From Streptomyces wuyuanensis (GTDB taxonomy: Bacteria > Actinomycetota > Actinomycetes > Streptomycetales > Streptomycetaceae), in NCBI RefSeq assembly GCF_900103455.1, contig NZ_FNHI01000020.1, positions 99,479 through 163,478 on the forward strand: 64,000 nt of DNA. The letters run 5' to 3'. Every line of letters begins with the position of its first letter. The first letter of the stretch is position 1. Of the stretch, positions 53,559 to 62,925 are shown one piece after another. The notes beneath the pieces are model-generated. The model was not told the DNA's origin. It made no database searches and worked only from the letters and a program-made list of their open reading frames with translations. A program made the position numbers and the translations under genes.

Positions 53559-54159
53559 TGACGCCACCCACTCCCGGATGGGCGGCGGTGTGACTACCCA
53601 CGGCGCAACAGGGCTCACCCAGAGCTCTCGTGCCCGCCGGCCACAGGACAGGTTTCGGGTCGGGTTCCGGTTCCTTCCTCACCCTGTGATGATCACGGTG
53701 CGGGGCGTGGCGTGATCCGTCGCCGGAGTGCCACGCCTGGCAGAGCGTGTACGGCCACGGCACCTGCCGAGGGGGACGTGGGGCGACATGGCCGCGCTGC
53801 CGCGCCCGGATCCCGGACCGGGGCACCACATCCTTCGGGGTCGGCAGGTGTTCCTCCGGGCACGGAGAGAGATCGGCGCCCCGCGGGCAGGATGCCCGCC
53901 GGGCGCCTTCGCATGCGGTGCGAGGGCTGAGGCCCGGCCCGCCCGGGATCAGAGTAACGACGCTTTCACAGTGTCGGCGGCGGGTGACTGTGACGACGGC
54001 CACCACCGAGCGATGTCACAACACCGGAACCGGCACGGTCGTAGATGGTGAGTGGCCGGCTTCGCCGTCACGGAGAAGCCGACCAGTCGACCGGCGCCGG
54101 AAACGAGTACGTGCGCGCGGTCGTCGTTCCCGCCACCCCGCATTCACTGGAAGGCTGCC
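53559..54159. other. Long leader/promoter region of aceE
   Basis: About 600 bases with no supported gene. TGTGAC (53989-53994) and GTCACA (54015-54020) form a spaced inverted repeat that could be a regulator site for the pyruvate dehydrogenase operon. GGAAGG immediately before 54160 marks translation start. I found no tRNA or small RNA here. Confidence 0.5.
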
Positions 54160-56847
54160 ATGACTGATCCGGCACGTCCCACGCCGTCATCCATGACGAG
54201 TGAGCTCGACCAGCTTCCCGACCGCGACGCCGAGGAGACCGCGGAGTGGCAGGCCTCGCTGGACGCCGTCATGAAGCACGCGGGGCAGGACCGGGCGGCG
54301 TACCTGCTGCGACGAGTGCACGAGCACGCGACCCGCTCCGGGATAGTCCTGCCGGGACTTCTTTCCTCGCACTACATCAACACGATTCCGGCGTCCGCCC
54401 AGCCCGCCTTTCCCGGCGACATCGCGATGGAGTCCCGGATCACCGCGCTCAACCGGTGGAACGCGGCGGCGATGGTGACCCGCGGCTCCCACCTGGGCCT
54501 CGGTGGCCACATCTCCACCTACGCGTCGGCGGCATGGCTGTACGAGATCGGGTTCAACCACTTCTTCAAGGGCAAGGACCAGGACGGTTCGGGCGATCAG
54601 CTGTTCCTCCAGGGGCACGCGTCGCCGGGCATCTACGCCCGCCTCTTCCTGGAAGGCCGCCTGGGAGAGGACCGGCTCGACGGATTCCGGCGCGAGGCGG
54701 ACGGCAACGGGCTGCCGTCCTACCCCCACCCCAGGCGTCTGCCGTGGCTGTGGGAGTTCCCCACGGTTTCCATGGGCCTCGGCCCCCTCGCCGCCGTCTA
54801 CCAGGCCCGTTTCAACCGCTACCTGCACGACCGCGGTATCAAGGACACGTCCGGATCGCATGTGTGGGCCTTCCTCGGCGATGGGGAGACCGACGAGCCC
54901 GAGGCGACGGCCGCGCTGACGCTCGCCGCCCGTGAGGGGCTCGACAACCTCACCTTCGTCGTCAACTGCAACCTGCAGCGCCTGGACGGTCCGGTACGGT
55001 CCAATTCCAAGATCGTTCAGGAGCTCGAGGCCCGCTTCCGCGGAGCGGGATGGCACGTCGTGAAGTCGCTCTGGGGCGAGGCCTGGGACCCCGTCCTCCG
55101 GCAGGACGCCGACGGCGCCCTCGTCCGCCGCCTCGGTGAGGTGCCCGACGCCCAGATGCAGACGTACGCGGCCCGGGACGCCGCCTACCTGCGCAAGCAC
55201 TTCTTCACCGGCGACGCCCTGTCCGGCATCGCCGCCGGGCTGAGCGACACGCAGCTCACCGAACTGTTCGGGAACTCACGCGGCGGGCACGAGCCGCTCA
55301 AGGTCTACGCCGCGTACCGGGCGGCGACGGAGCACCGCGGCGCGCCGACCGTCGTCCTCGCCCAGACCGTGAAGGGGCACACGCTGGGGCCGGAGTTCGA
55401 GTCGCGCAACGCCAACCACCAGATGAAGAAGCTGACCATGGCGCAGTTCCGCCACATGCGCGACGTGCTGGAGCTCCCCATCCCCGACAGCGCGCTGAGC
55501 GGGGACGTGGTGCCGTACTGGCACCCCGGCGAAGACTCGCCCGAGGTGCGCTACCTGCGCGAGCGGCGGGCCGCTCTGGGCGGCCCGGCCCCGGTCCGGA
55601 GGGTGGTCGCCAAGCCCCTGGCCCAGCCGCCGTCGCGTCCCTTCGAGGCCCTGCAGAAGGGGTTCGGCAAGCAGGAGGTGGCCACCACCATGGCGCTCGT
55701 CCGCCTGGTGAAGGACCTCATGCGCGACGGGGAGACGGGCAGACGCTGGGTGCCGATCATCCCCGACGAAGCCCGTACGTTCGGCATGGAGTCGCTCTTC
55801 CCGACGGCCGGGATCTACTCACCGGACGGCCAGAACTACGAACCGGTCGACGCGGACCAGCTGCTGCACTACCGGGAAGCCAAGAACGGCCAGCTGATCG
55901 ACGAGGGCATCACCGAGGCCGGCTCCGTGGCCGAGTTCACCGCCGCGGCGACCTCGTACGCCACGCACGGCGAGCCCATGATCCCCTTCTACATCTTCTA
56001 CGCCATGTTCGGGTTCCAGCGCACCGGTGACCAGTTCTGGGCCCTCGCCGACCAGCTGGGGCGCGGGTTCGTCATCGGGGCCACGGCCGGGCGTACGACG
56101 ATGACCGGAGAGGGCCTTCAGCACGCCGACGGCCATTCCCACCTCCTGGCCTCGACCAATCCGGCGGCGGTGAGCTACGACCCTGCCTTCGCCTACGAGA
56201 TCGCGGTGATCGTCAGGGAGGGGCTGAGGCGGATGTACGGCGAGCAGCCCGAGGACGTCTTCTACTACCTGACGGTGTACAACGAGTCGAAGCAGCAGCC
56301 GCCCATGCCCTCCGGGCCCTCGGTAGAAGAGGGAATCCTGCGCGGGATGTACCAGTACCGGCAGGCGAGGCCCGGCGGCACCGGTCCGCGGATCCAGCTG
56401 CTGGCCTCCGGCACGGCCATCCACTGGGCGCTGGAGGCGCAGGACCTCCTCCAGGAGCGCTGGGGCGTTCAGGCCGACGTGTGGTCGGTGACCTCCTGGA
56501 CCGAACTGCGCCGTGACGCGCTCGACGCCGACGAGGCGCGGCTGCGCGGCGAGCCGCGCGTCCCGTACGTCACCCGCGCGCTGGCGGACGCACCGGGGCC
56601 GGTGCTGGCCGTGAGCGACTGGATGCGGCAGGTGCCCGACCAGATCAGCCAGTGGGTCGAGCAGGACTACTCGTCCCTGGGCACGGACGGGTTCGGCCTT
56701 TCGGACACCCGGGAGGCGGTACGCCGCTACTTCCGCGTGGACGCCGAGTCGATCGCCCTGGCGGCCCTGGACCAGCTCGCCCGGGCCGGAGCGGTCGACC
56801 CGGAAACGGTCGCGCAGGCGCGCGACCACCACGGTCGCCAGGGTTGA
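54160..56847 (+). CDS. aceE: Pyruvate dehydrogenase E1 component, homodimeric type
   Basis: 895-residue E1p that decarboxylates pyruvate with thiamine diphosphate and acetylates the lipoyl group of E2. The TPP motif is GDGETDEPEA followed by NCNLQRLDG. Substrate-side segments (GHASPGIYARLFLEG, TMTGEGLQHADGHS) match the homodimeric enterobacterial/actinobacterial class rather than the alpha-beta type. GGAAGG precedes the ATG at 54160; an in-frame GTG at 54052 is less likely. The E2 gene follows 104 bases downstream. No E3 gene is in the cluster. Confidence 0.95.
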   Translation: MTDPARPTPSSMTSELDQLPDRDAEETAEWQASLDAVMKHAGQDRAAYLLRRVHEHATRSGIVLPGLLSSHYINTIPASAQPAFPGDIAMESRITALNRWNAAAMVTRGSHLGLGGHISTYASAAWLYEIGFNHFFKGKDQDGSGDQLFLQGHASPGIYARLFLEGRLGEDRLDGFRREADGNGLPSYPHPRRLPWLWEFPTVSMGLGPLAAVYQARFNRYLHDRGIKDTSGSHVWAFLGDGETDEPEATAALTLAAREGLDNLTFVVNCNLQRLDGPVRSNSKIVQELEARFRGAGWHVVKSLWGEAWDPVLRQDADGALVRRLGEVPDAQMQTYAARDAAYLRKHFFTGDALSGIAAGLSDTQLTELFGNSRGGHEPLKVYAAYRAATEHRGAPTVVLAQTVKGHTLGPEFESRNANHQMKKLTMAQFRHMRDVLELPIPDSALSGDVVPYWHPGEDSPEVRYLRERRAALGGPAPVRRVVAKPLAQPPSRPFEALQKGFGKQEVATTMALVRLVKDLMRDGETGRRWVPIIPDEARTFGMESLFPTAGIYSPDGQNYEPVDADQLLHYREAKNGQLIDEGITEAGSVAEFTAAATSYATHGEPMIPFYIFYAMFGFQRTGDQFWALADQLGRGFVIGATAGRTTMTGEGLQHADGHSHLLASTNPAAVSYDPAFAYEIAVIVREGLRRMYGEQPEDVFYYLTVYNESKQQPPMPSGPSVEEGILRGMYQYRQARPGGTGPRIQLLASGTAIHWALEAQDLLQERWGVQADVWSVTSWTELRRDALDADEARLRGEPRVPYVTRALADAPGPVLAVSDWMRQVPDQISQWVEQDYSSLGTDGFGLSDTREAVRRYFRVDAESIALAALDQLARAGAVDPETVAQARDHHGRQG

Positions 56848-56951
56848 CCCCGGGCCCACGGCGTACCGGAACCGAACCTGCGAACCGCAGGCCCCGGGAA
56901 GGAAGAAGGGTGCCGCGGCGCCCTGCGGATTCGCGAGGAGCGATCGAACCC

Positions 56952-58133
56952 ATGGCTGTTTCCGTAACCCTGCCGTCCCTCGGCGAGAGCGTCACCGAGG
57001 GCACCGTCACCCGCTGGCTGAAACAGGTCGGCGACACGGTCCAGGTGGACGAACCACTGCTCGAGGTCTCCACCGACAAGGTGGACACCGAGATCCCGTC
57101 CCCCGCGACCGGCGTACTGGCCTCCATCACGGTGGCCGAGGAGGAGAACGCGGGGATCGGCGATGAGCTGGCGGTCATCGACGACGGTGCCGGAGCCCCG
57201 GCCGTGGAACCCACGCCGTCAGTACGTGAGGTCGCCACCGAGCCGCCGGCACCGGCCGCAGAGCCCACGCCCACGCCGGTTGCGGCCCTCACCGGTCCCG
57301 TCCCCGATGGCAACCCGGCCGGAGACGCACGCACGACCCCGCCCGTACCCACGTTCGCCGTGCCGGAGCCCCAGCCGCCGACACCTGCGGACGCGTCGTC
57401 GCTGCGCGGCCGGACGGTCGGGATGACCCGCATCCGCAAGGTCATCGGCGACAGCATGATGAAGGCCCTGCACGAGCAGGCTCAGCTGACGACCTTCATC
57501 GAGGTCGATGTCACCAGGCTGATGCGGCTGCGCGCTCGGGCGAAGGATGCCTTCGCGGCCCGCGAAGGCATCAAGTTGTCCCCGATGCCGTTCTTCGTCA
57601 GCGCGGCAGTCCAGGCCCTGAAGGCGCACCCCGTCCTCAACGCCCGGATCAACGAGGGCGAGGGCACCATCACCTACTTCGACGTGGAGAACGTCGGCAT
57701 CGCGGTGGACACCGCGAAGGGGCTCATGACCCCGGTCATCAAGGGCGCGGGCGACCTGGGCATCGCAGGCATCGCGCGGAGGACCGTCGAGCTGGCCGAC
57801 AAGGCCCGCCGCGGCGGCCTCACCCCGGACGACGTGGCGGGCGCGACCTTCACGATCTCCAACACCGGTTCCCGCGGGGCCCTGTTCGACACGGTCGTCG
57901 TTCCGCCGAACCAGGTCGCGATCCTGGGCATCGGTGCCACGGTCAAGAAGCCGGCTGTCGTCGAAGTGGCGGGAGAGGCGGTCATCGGCATCCGCGACAT
58001 GGTGCACCTGTCGTTGTCCTACGATCACCGACTGGTGGACGGAGCGGACGCTGCCCGCTATCTCACCGCCGTCAGGACGATCCTGGAATCCGCCGCCTTC
58101 GCCGGTGATCTGCCCCTCGACGCGGACTCCTGA
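56952..58133 (+). CDS. Dihydrolipoamide acyltransferase E2 with one lipoyl domain, no visible E3-binding domain
   Basis: 393-residue E2. Residues 1-78 form one lipoyl domain, with the lipoylated lysine at Lys43 in STDKVDTE. A long Pro/Ala-rich linker (about 80-148) leads straight into the catalytic CAT domain (VGMTRIRKVIGDSMM to the end), with the active-site SYDHRLVDGADA. The peripheral-subunit-binding domain that normally lies between them, recognisable by a P-x-x-RKLA start and a GTGxxGRI turn, is not seen. The start is the ATG at 56952 after GAGGAG. It is co-transcribed with aceE, so it should be the E2p of this complex. Confidence 0.9.
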   Translation: MAVSVTLPSLGESVTEGTVTRWLKQVGDTVQVDEPLLEVSTDKVDTEIPSPATGVLASITVAEEENAGIGDELAVIDDGAGAPAVEPTPSVREVATEPPAPAAEPTPTPVAALTGPVPDGNPAGDARTTPPVPTFAVPEPQPPTPADASSLRGRTVGMTRIRKVIGDSMMKALHEQAQLTTFIEVDVTRLMRLRARAKDAFAAREGIKLSPMPFFVSAAVQALKAHPVLNARINEGEGTITYFDVENVGIAVDTAKGLMTPVIKGAGDLGIAGIARRTVELADKARRGGLTPDDVAGATFTISNTGSRGALFDTVVVPPNQVAILGIGATVKKPAVVEVAGEAVIGIRDMVHLSLSYDHRLVDGADAARYLTAVRTILESAAFAGDLPLDADS

Positions 58134-58328
58134 GGGCGTCGTCGAGCTCATCCTGCGCCGCGACCGCGCTCGGCAGGGGCGAAAGCCCCGTGTACCGGCC
58201 GCGGTCCCGTCTCCGGTGCCGCGCTCGCGAGGCGGGCGCGGCACACGGTGGGACAGCGGGCGCACGGTGGGACGCACCGGTGCGTGTGGCTCGGCACCGC
58301 ACTCGAACGCCCGGGCGGCGGCCCGGAC
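58134..58328. other. Convergent intergenic with 14-bp palindrome
   Basis: Between the converging E2 and DinB genes. Contains the palindrome ACGCACCGGTGCGT at 58272-58285 and two copies of CACGGTGGGAC. No gene is visible. Confidence 0.4.
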
Positions 58329-59051
58329 CTACCCGTGAGGGGCGAAGCCGGCGCGCCACAGATCGCGGAGCAGCGCGATCTCGGCCATGTGGTGGATGAA
58401 TTCGAGATTGGCCCCGGCCACCACGCTGATGTACGGGTCGTCGGGATCGGAGCCGTAGGGGTACTGCGAGAAGCCGACCGTGTCGAGCTGCTCGTCGGTG
58501 AGGGCGGCGACGCTGTCGCGCCAGCGGTCGATCGTCTCCCAGAGCCGCTCGACCGCCAGTGCGGCGCGGGGGGTGAAGTCGACCAGCAGATTCGGCTCCT
58601 GCCGCCGTTCGCCGAACGTCCACTCCCACTGGCCCGCGAAGCAGGAATGCAGATGCCCCAGCCGCCATGCGATGGTGGTGACGGGTGTGTTGTCGGGCTC
58701 CGGCGCACCGGTGTGCGCGAGGACCTGCTCGACCCGCTCGACCGTCACGTGCCAGTCCTCGGCGATCTTGGCGATCGTCATGCCGTCGGCGGCCTGTCGG
58801 GCGACCTCGGCGTACTCACTCGCCGGGATGTCCGGGGCGCCCTTGTCGAGCAGCCACTCTCCCGGTCCGTACGCCCTGGGCGTCACTGCCTCGCCCCGGC
58901 GGCGGAGCGACCATGAACCGGGTACGGGCTCCCACAGGTACTCCTCGTCACCGAGGCCCTCCAGCCGCACCCGGGCCATCTCCCTGGCCTGATCGAACTG
59001 TTCCAGCAGCAGGCCCAAACGGTCGGTCCGCGTACCGTCAGCAGTCTCCAC
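58329..59051 (-). CDS. DinB-family four-helix protein
   Basis: 240-residue protein of the DinB/YfiT metal-binding family with the expected helical pattern: LLEQFDQAREMARVRLEGL, a conserved segment around WRLGHLHSCFAGQWEWTFG, and a C-terminal EFIHHMAEIALLRDLWR helix; the His residues are the likely metal ligands. Related bacterial members are thiol-S-transferases (bacillithiol or mycothiol). The GTG at 59049-59051 has GGGAG seven bases upstream, preferred over the ATG at 59087. It is divergent from the OsmC gene. Confidence 0.82.
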   Translation of the reverse strand: METADGTRTDRLGLLLEQFDQAREMARVRLEGLGDEEYLWEPVPGSWSLRRRGEAVTPRAYGPGEWLLDKGAPDIPASEYAEVARQAADGMTIAKIAEDWHVTVERVEQVLAHTGAPEPDNTPVTTIAWRLGHLHSCFAGQWEWTFGERRQEPNLLVDFTPRAALAVERLWETIDRWRDSVAALTDEQLDTVGFSQYPYGSDPDDPYISVVAGANLEFIHHMAEIALLRDLWRAGFAPHG

Positions 59052-59304
59052 ACCCGGCTCCCTTGTGGGTCGCACCCCGCAACTCATCGTGTCAGGCCGA
59101 AGTTAACGGCCCGCCTCACGGACCGCGACCGAATTACTCGCCAGCGGCGGCATGAGCGTAGGCACGGACGGCTGTCACACGCGCGTGGGCACCGCTGTCT
59201 TACTGGTGACCGACGGGGTACTGCATCCCGCCCGAGCTCGCCGGCCCCTCCGGCGTCACCGGACGGGGTCGATGCAACCCCACCTTCCGCAGAGAGGCGG
59301 ACCT

Positions 59305-59703
59305 GTGTCCGGACGCACCGTGTCAGTCCGCGAGGGCCGACGTCTCGCCCGCACCATCGCGATCGGGCCGCACGGCATGACCGCGGACGAGCCAGAACCC
59401 ATCAGCGCGGATACGGGACCCACTCCCGGTGAACTGCTGCTGGCCGCGCTCGGGTCGTGCACGTCCATGGCGGTCCGCGCCTTCGCGGACCGGCACGGGT
59501 GGCAACTCCACCACGTCGATGTGGACGTGCACTTCGAGCCGCAGGGTCAGATCGTCAAGAACATCAGGCTCGTCGGCGACCTCGAACCCGCCCAGGTGGA
59601 AAGACTGCTGACGGTCGCCGGACGCTGTCCGGTGCATCGCCTGCTCACCGGGGACGTCTCGGTGACCACCGTACCCACCGTGGTGGCGGCGGCCCGCCGG
59701 TGA
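59305..59703 (+). CDS. OsmC-family peroxiredoxin-like protein
   Basis: 132-residue OsmC/YhfA-type protein reducing organic hydroperoxides. The two redox cysteines are in GSCTSMAVR and GRCPVHRLL. The GTG at 59305 lies after GAGAGGCGG and gives the typical N-terminus SGRTVSVREG. An ATG at 59272 is the alternative. It is followed by a tandem repeat and then a reductase gene. Confidence 0.85.
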   Translation: MSGRTVSVREGRRLARTIAIGPHGMTADEPEPISADTGPTPGELLLAALGSCTSMAVRAFADRHGWQLHHVDVDVHFEPQGQIVKNIRLVGDLEPAQVERLLTVAGRCPVHRLLTGDVSVTTVPTVVAAARR

Positions 59704-59721
59704 CCGGGGGACGCCTCCGGG

Positions 59722-59816
59722 CCGATCTCGGGGGCTCCTGCCGGTAGACGGGGCTCCGGGCCGATCTCGGGGGCTCCTGCCGGTAGACGGGGCTCCGGGC
59801 CGATCTCGGGGCTCCG
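59722..59816. repeat. 39-bp tandem repeat, two full copies and one deleted copy
   Basis: The unit begins CCGATCTCGGGGGCTCC and recurs at 59722 and 59761 with a period of exactly 39 bases; a shortened third copy starts at 59800, missing its middle. It is intergenic, starting 18 bases after the OsmC stop. Confidence 0.9.
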
Positions 59817-59970
59817 GGAGCGGCAGCCGCACACACCTTCGCCCACCGGGCGCGCTGTCACAAATACGGGAAGCGTCCGGTCATCCCTGAAAAGGCTCCA
59901 CTGACCCGCGCGGGCGAGCAGCGCGTCTCGTCGTGCCCGCCCGCCTAGTACCACTGGGAGGATCCCCATC

Positions 59971-60717
59971 ATGAAGGTCGTCGTCATCGGCGGAACCGGC
60001 CTGATCGGCTCGAAGCTGGTCGGCAAGCTCAAGGAACACGGCCACGAGGCGGTGCCGGCCGCGCCCAACACCGGCGTCAACACCCTGACCGGTGAGGGCC
60101 TGGCCGAGGTTCTGCAGGGTGCTGCGGTCGTCGTCGACGTCTCCAACTCGCCCTCGTTCGAGGAGAAGGCCGTCATGGACTTCTTCCGCACCTCGACCAC
60201 CAATCTCCTGAAGGCGGAGGCGGACGCCGGTGTGGCCCACCACGTCGCGCTCTCCATCGTCGGCACGGAACGGCTCGAGGAGAACGCCTACTTCCGCGCC
60301 AAGCTGGCGCAGGAGGAGCTGATCAAGACGTCGGGGATCCCGTACTCCATCGTCCACGCCACGCAGTTCTTCGAGTTCGCGAAGGGCATCGCCGACGCGT
60401 CGACCGAGGGCGACGTCGTACGTGTGCCCGACGCGAAGATCCAGCCCATGTACTCCGACGACGTGGCCGCCCAGCTGGGACGCACCGCGGTCGGCACGCC
60501 CGTCAACGGCGTGGTCGAGGTCTGCGGTCCCGAGGCGTTCCCGTTCGACGAGTTCATCCGCCGGGGCCTCGCCGCCGACGACGACCCCCGCACGGTCGTC
60601 GCCGACCCGCACGCCCGGTACTTCGGTTCCGAGCTGGAGGAGAGCAGCCTCCTGCCCGGCCCCGACGCGAACGTCGCCGAGACCCGCTTCGCCGACTGGC
60701 TCGCGCGGAGGCAGTAG
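59971..60717 (+). CDS. NmrA/SDR-type NAD(P)H-binding oxidoreductase
   Basis: 248-residue atypical short-chain dehydrogenase. The N-terminal nucleotide loop is VVVIGGTGLIGSKLV and the family segment HHVALSIVGTERL replaces the catalytic Tyr region; YFRAKLAQEELIKTSGIPYSIVHATQFFEF is typical of NmrA-like members. It may be a quinone reductase or a redox sensor. The ATG at 59971 follows GGGAGGA. Gene 3' end carries a hairpin. Confidence 0.88.
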   Translation: MKVVVIGGTGLIGSKLVGKLKEHGHEAVPAAPNTGVNTLTGEGLAEVLQGAAVVVDVSNSPSFEEKAVMDFFRTSTTNLLKAEADAGVAHHVALSIVGTERLEENAYFRAKLAQEELIKTSGIPYSIVHATQFFEFAKGIADASTEGDVVRVPDAKIQPMYSDDVAAQLGRTAVGTPVNGVVEVCGPEAFPFDEFIRRGLAADDDPRTVVADPHARYFGSELEESSLLPGPDANVAETRFADWLARRQ

Positions 60718-60724
60718 GCCCCGG

Positions 60725-60751
60725 GGTGGCCGGCCCCGTGGGCAGGCCACC
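60725..60751 (+). terminator. Hairpin after SDR gene
   Basis: Perfect seven-base arms GGTGGCC and GGCCACC, 13-base loop, seven bases after the stop. Confidence 0.5.
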
Positions 60752-60932
60752 GCCGTGCCCACACCCGGAACCCGCTGTGCACCCTTTCGCACGGCGGGTC
60801 CCGGTGCGTCCGGCGGGCGGCGCCCAGGACGGCCCGGCTTCAGAGCGAGCGGGAACCCGGGCCACCGGTGGGTCCCTTGCCCGGAAGGGCACCGTCCAGC
60901 TCACATCCACAGCACGAAAAGATCGTCTCGCC

Positions 60933-61544
60933 ATGCCCAAGAACCGACGGGAACCCACTCTGCCCCGGCCCCGGCCCCGGCCCCGGCCGCACAAGGCGCT
61001 GACCGGTATCTACACCGTCGACCCAGCCCACAGCACGATCGGCCTGTCCGTCCGCCACGCCATGATCACGAACGTGCGCGGGAGGTTCACCGACTTCGAG
61101 GGGCTCCTCAGGCTCGACGGATCCCATCCCACGCGGTCACAGGCCTATGTGAGCGTCCGGACCGACAGCCTGGACACGAGTGTGCTGGACCGGGACGCAC
61201 ATGTCGTCGGACCTGACTTCCTGGACTGTGCGCTGTACCCGCTGATGACCTTCCGCTCCAGCGGGATCGTCCACACCGGTGACGACCGTTTCCGTGTCTC
61301 CGGCGAGTTGATGATCAAGGGTGTGGAACTGCCCGTCGGCATCGACCTCCGGTTCGGCGGGGCCGGCCGGGACCTCAATGGGAAGCACCGTGTCGGTTTC
61401 GAGGGCTCGGCCACCCTTCGGCGCTCGGACTGGGGCCTCACCTGGAACACCGCCCTCGAGACGGGGGGTGTCCTGCTGAGCGACACGGTGAGGCTGACCC
61501 TCGGGATATCGGCGGTTCGACTCGACCGGGCGCAGACCGGCTGA
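60933..61544 (+). CDS. YceI-family lipid-binding protein
   Basis: 203-residue YceI protein, a lipocalin-like barrel that binds isoprenoid or amide lipids. Family landmarks are GIYTVDPAHSTIGLSVRHAM near the start and FEGSATLRRSDWGLTWN. No signal peptide is present; the N-terminus instead has an Arg/Pro repeat (PRPRPRPRP). The ATG at 60933 has only a weak ribosome-binding site. Confidence 0.88.
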   Translation: MPKNRREPTLPRPRPRPRPHKALTGIYTVDPAHSTIGLSVRHAMITNVRGRFTDFEGLLRLDGSHPTRSQAYVSVRTDSLDTSVLDRDAHVVGPDFLDCALYPLMTFRSSGIVHTGDDRFRVSGELMIKGVELPVGIDLRFGGAGRDLNGKHRVGFEGSATLRRSDWGLTWNTALETGGVLLSDTVRLTLGISAVRLDRAQTG

Positions 61545-61801
61545 CGGCGCTCGCCGGCATGTCCCGCTGCCCCTCACTGGCGCCCCGACGTGCCGGCCGT
61601 CCTTCCTCCCCGTTCCCCTCGTCCCTGCACGGCATCGGGGCATGGCGGCGGAGCAGCGCGGGTCCGCGGCCCGAAATCGACGTTCTTGCGCCACCACACC
61701 AGTACGACCGCCCCAGGTCGACGCCCGCGGTGCCACAACCCGTGCCGCCCGTGAGGGATCGGTGGCGAACGCGGATCAGGGCCTCCGGCTGCGCACGACG
61801 A

Positions 61802-61834
61802 GACGGCGGGGTGGCACGGAGCCACCCCGCCGTC
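61802..61834. terminator. Strong bidirectional hairpin between yceI and hydrolase
   Basis: Perfect 13-base arms, GACGGCGGGGTGG at 61802-61814 and CCACCCCGCCGTC at 61822-61834, with a seven-base loop. It lies 13 bases beyond the leftward hydrolase stop and 257 bases after the yceI stop. The rest of the 61545-61846 gap shows no gene. Confidence 0.8.
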
Positions 61835-61846
61835 GAGTTGCGCGGA

Positions 61847-62686
61847 TCAGCGTGCGGACCGCGCCGCCTCCCGGATGATCCGGGAGACCTCGTCGGGGTG
61901 CGAGACACTGACGGCGTGCGATGCCCGGACCTCCACGGTGCGGGCGTTGGCGCGCTCGGCCATGTAGTTCTGGGTCTTGCGAGGGATGTTGCGGTCCCCG
62001 GTGGCCACCAGCGCCCAGGACGGGATGGTCTTCCACGCGGGCGCGGAGGAAGGCTCCCCCAGAGCCGCGCCGGTCACGGGCCGCTGGGTGACCGCCATGA
62101 GCTCGGCGGTGTTCTCCTCGACATCATCGGCGAACTGGTGGTGGAACTTGGCGTGTTCGATGTAGAAGTCCTGCCCCTGGGAACCGTCGGGCAGTGTGAC
62201 CGGGACGGAGTACAGGGCCTCGCCGAGCGAGCTGCCGGGGAACTTCTGCGCGAGGTCGAGCGCGCTCTCCCCCTGGTCCGGCATGAAGGCCGCGATGTAC
62301 ACCAGCGCCTTGACGTTGTCGGCGCCCCGGGCGGCGTTGGTGATCACGGCTCCGCCGTAGGAGTGGCCGGCGAGCACGACGGGCCCGTCGATGCCGGCAA
62401 GGAGCTCCTTGAGGTAGGCGGCGTCGCTGCTGAGCCCGCGCAGGGGGTTGGCGGCCGCCACGACCGGGTAGCCGTCCCGCTTCAACTTCTTCACGACGCC
62501 GTTCCAGCTGGTGGAATCGGCGAAGGCTCCGTGGACGAGGACCACGGTCGGCTTACGGCCTTGCGACGAGGTCGCGTTGCCCGCGTTCGCGGGGGCGACC
62601 GTCGTGGCGAGAAGAGCCGCGGCGACGGTTGCCGTGGCCATGAGGGTCAGCGGAGTACGGGCACGTCGGGGGAGGGAATTCCTCAT
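61847..62686 (-). CDS. Secreted alpha/beta hydrolase
   Basis: 279-residue exported hydrolase. A signal peptide (RRARTPLTLM, then a hydrophobic core, APANA cleavage at about 35) precedes the domain. The strand VVLVHGAFADSTSW holds the oxyanion hole, the nucleophile elbow is GHSYGG, and the terminal His is in SHAVSVSHPDE. GAAAGG precedes the ATG at 62684-62686. The substrate is unknown; related proteins are called salicylate esterase-like. The paralogous stub next to it has the same orientation. Confidence 0.88.
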   Translation of the reverse strand: MRNSLPRRARTPLTLMATATVAAALLATTVAPANAGNATSSQGRKPTVVLVHGAFADSTSWNGVVKKLKRDGYPVVAAANPLRGLSSDAAYLKELLAGIDGPVVLAGHSYGGAVITNAARGADNVKALVYIAAFMPDQGESALDLAQKFPGSSLGEALYSVPVTLPDGSQGQDFYIEHAKFHHQFADDVEENTAELMAVTQRPVTGAALGEPSSAPAWKTIPSWALVATGDRNIPRKTQNYMAERANARTVEVRASHAVSVSHPDEVSRIIREAARSAR

Positions 62687-62808
62687 GTCGGAGACCTTTC
62701 TGGTCGGTTGTCGGTTCGGCGATCACTGACCCACGAGGAATCGGAACACGAATGAAACGGGCTGCGCACGGCACTGGAATGCCTTTCGTGCGAGAGCCGT
62801 TGCCGGCC

Positions 62809-62925
62809 TCAGTAAGCCTTTGCGGCCTTGCGAGCGTGTTCGGGACACCACTCGTACGGGAACGGCGGACTGGCCGTGGCCTCCGCGAACTTCTGGGCCG
62901 CAGGCTCGAGAACCGGCTTGTTCAC
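62809..62925 (-). pseudogene. 5' stub of an alpha/beta hydrolase, 38 codons
   Basis: The GTG at 62923-62925 has GGAG eight bases upstream and opens a frame NKPVLEPAAQKFAEATA, then PPFPYEW and PEHARKAA, ending at TGA 62809-62811. This matches the extreme N-terminus of streptomycete alpha/beta hydrolases (acetyl-hydrolase type, which usually begin ALEPAAQAFAEAT). The catalytic domain is missing, so the gene is truncated although its start signals are intact. Confidence 0.6.
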
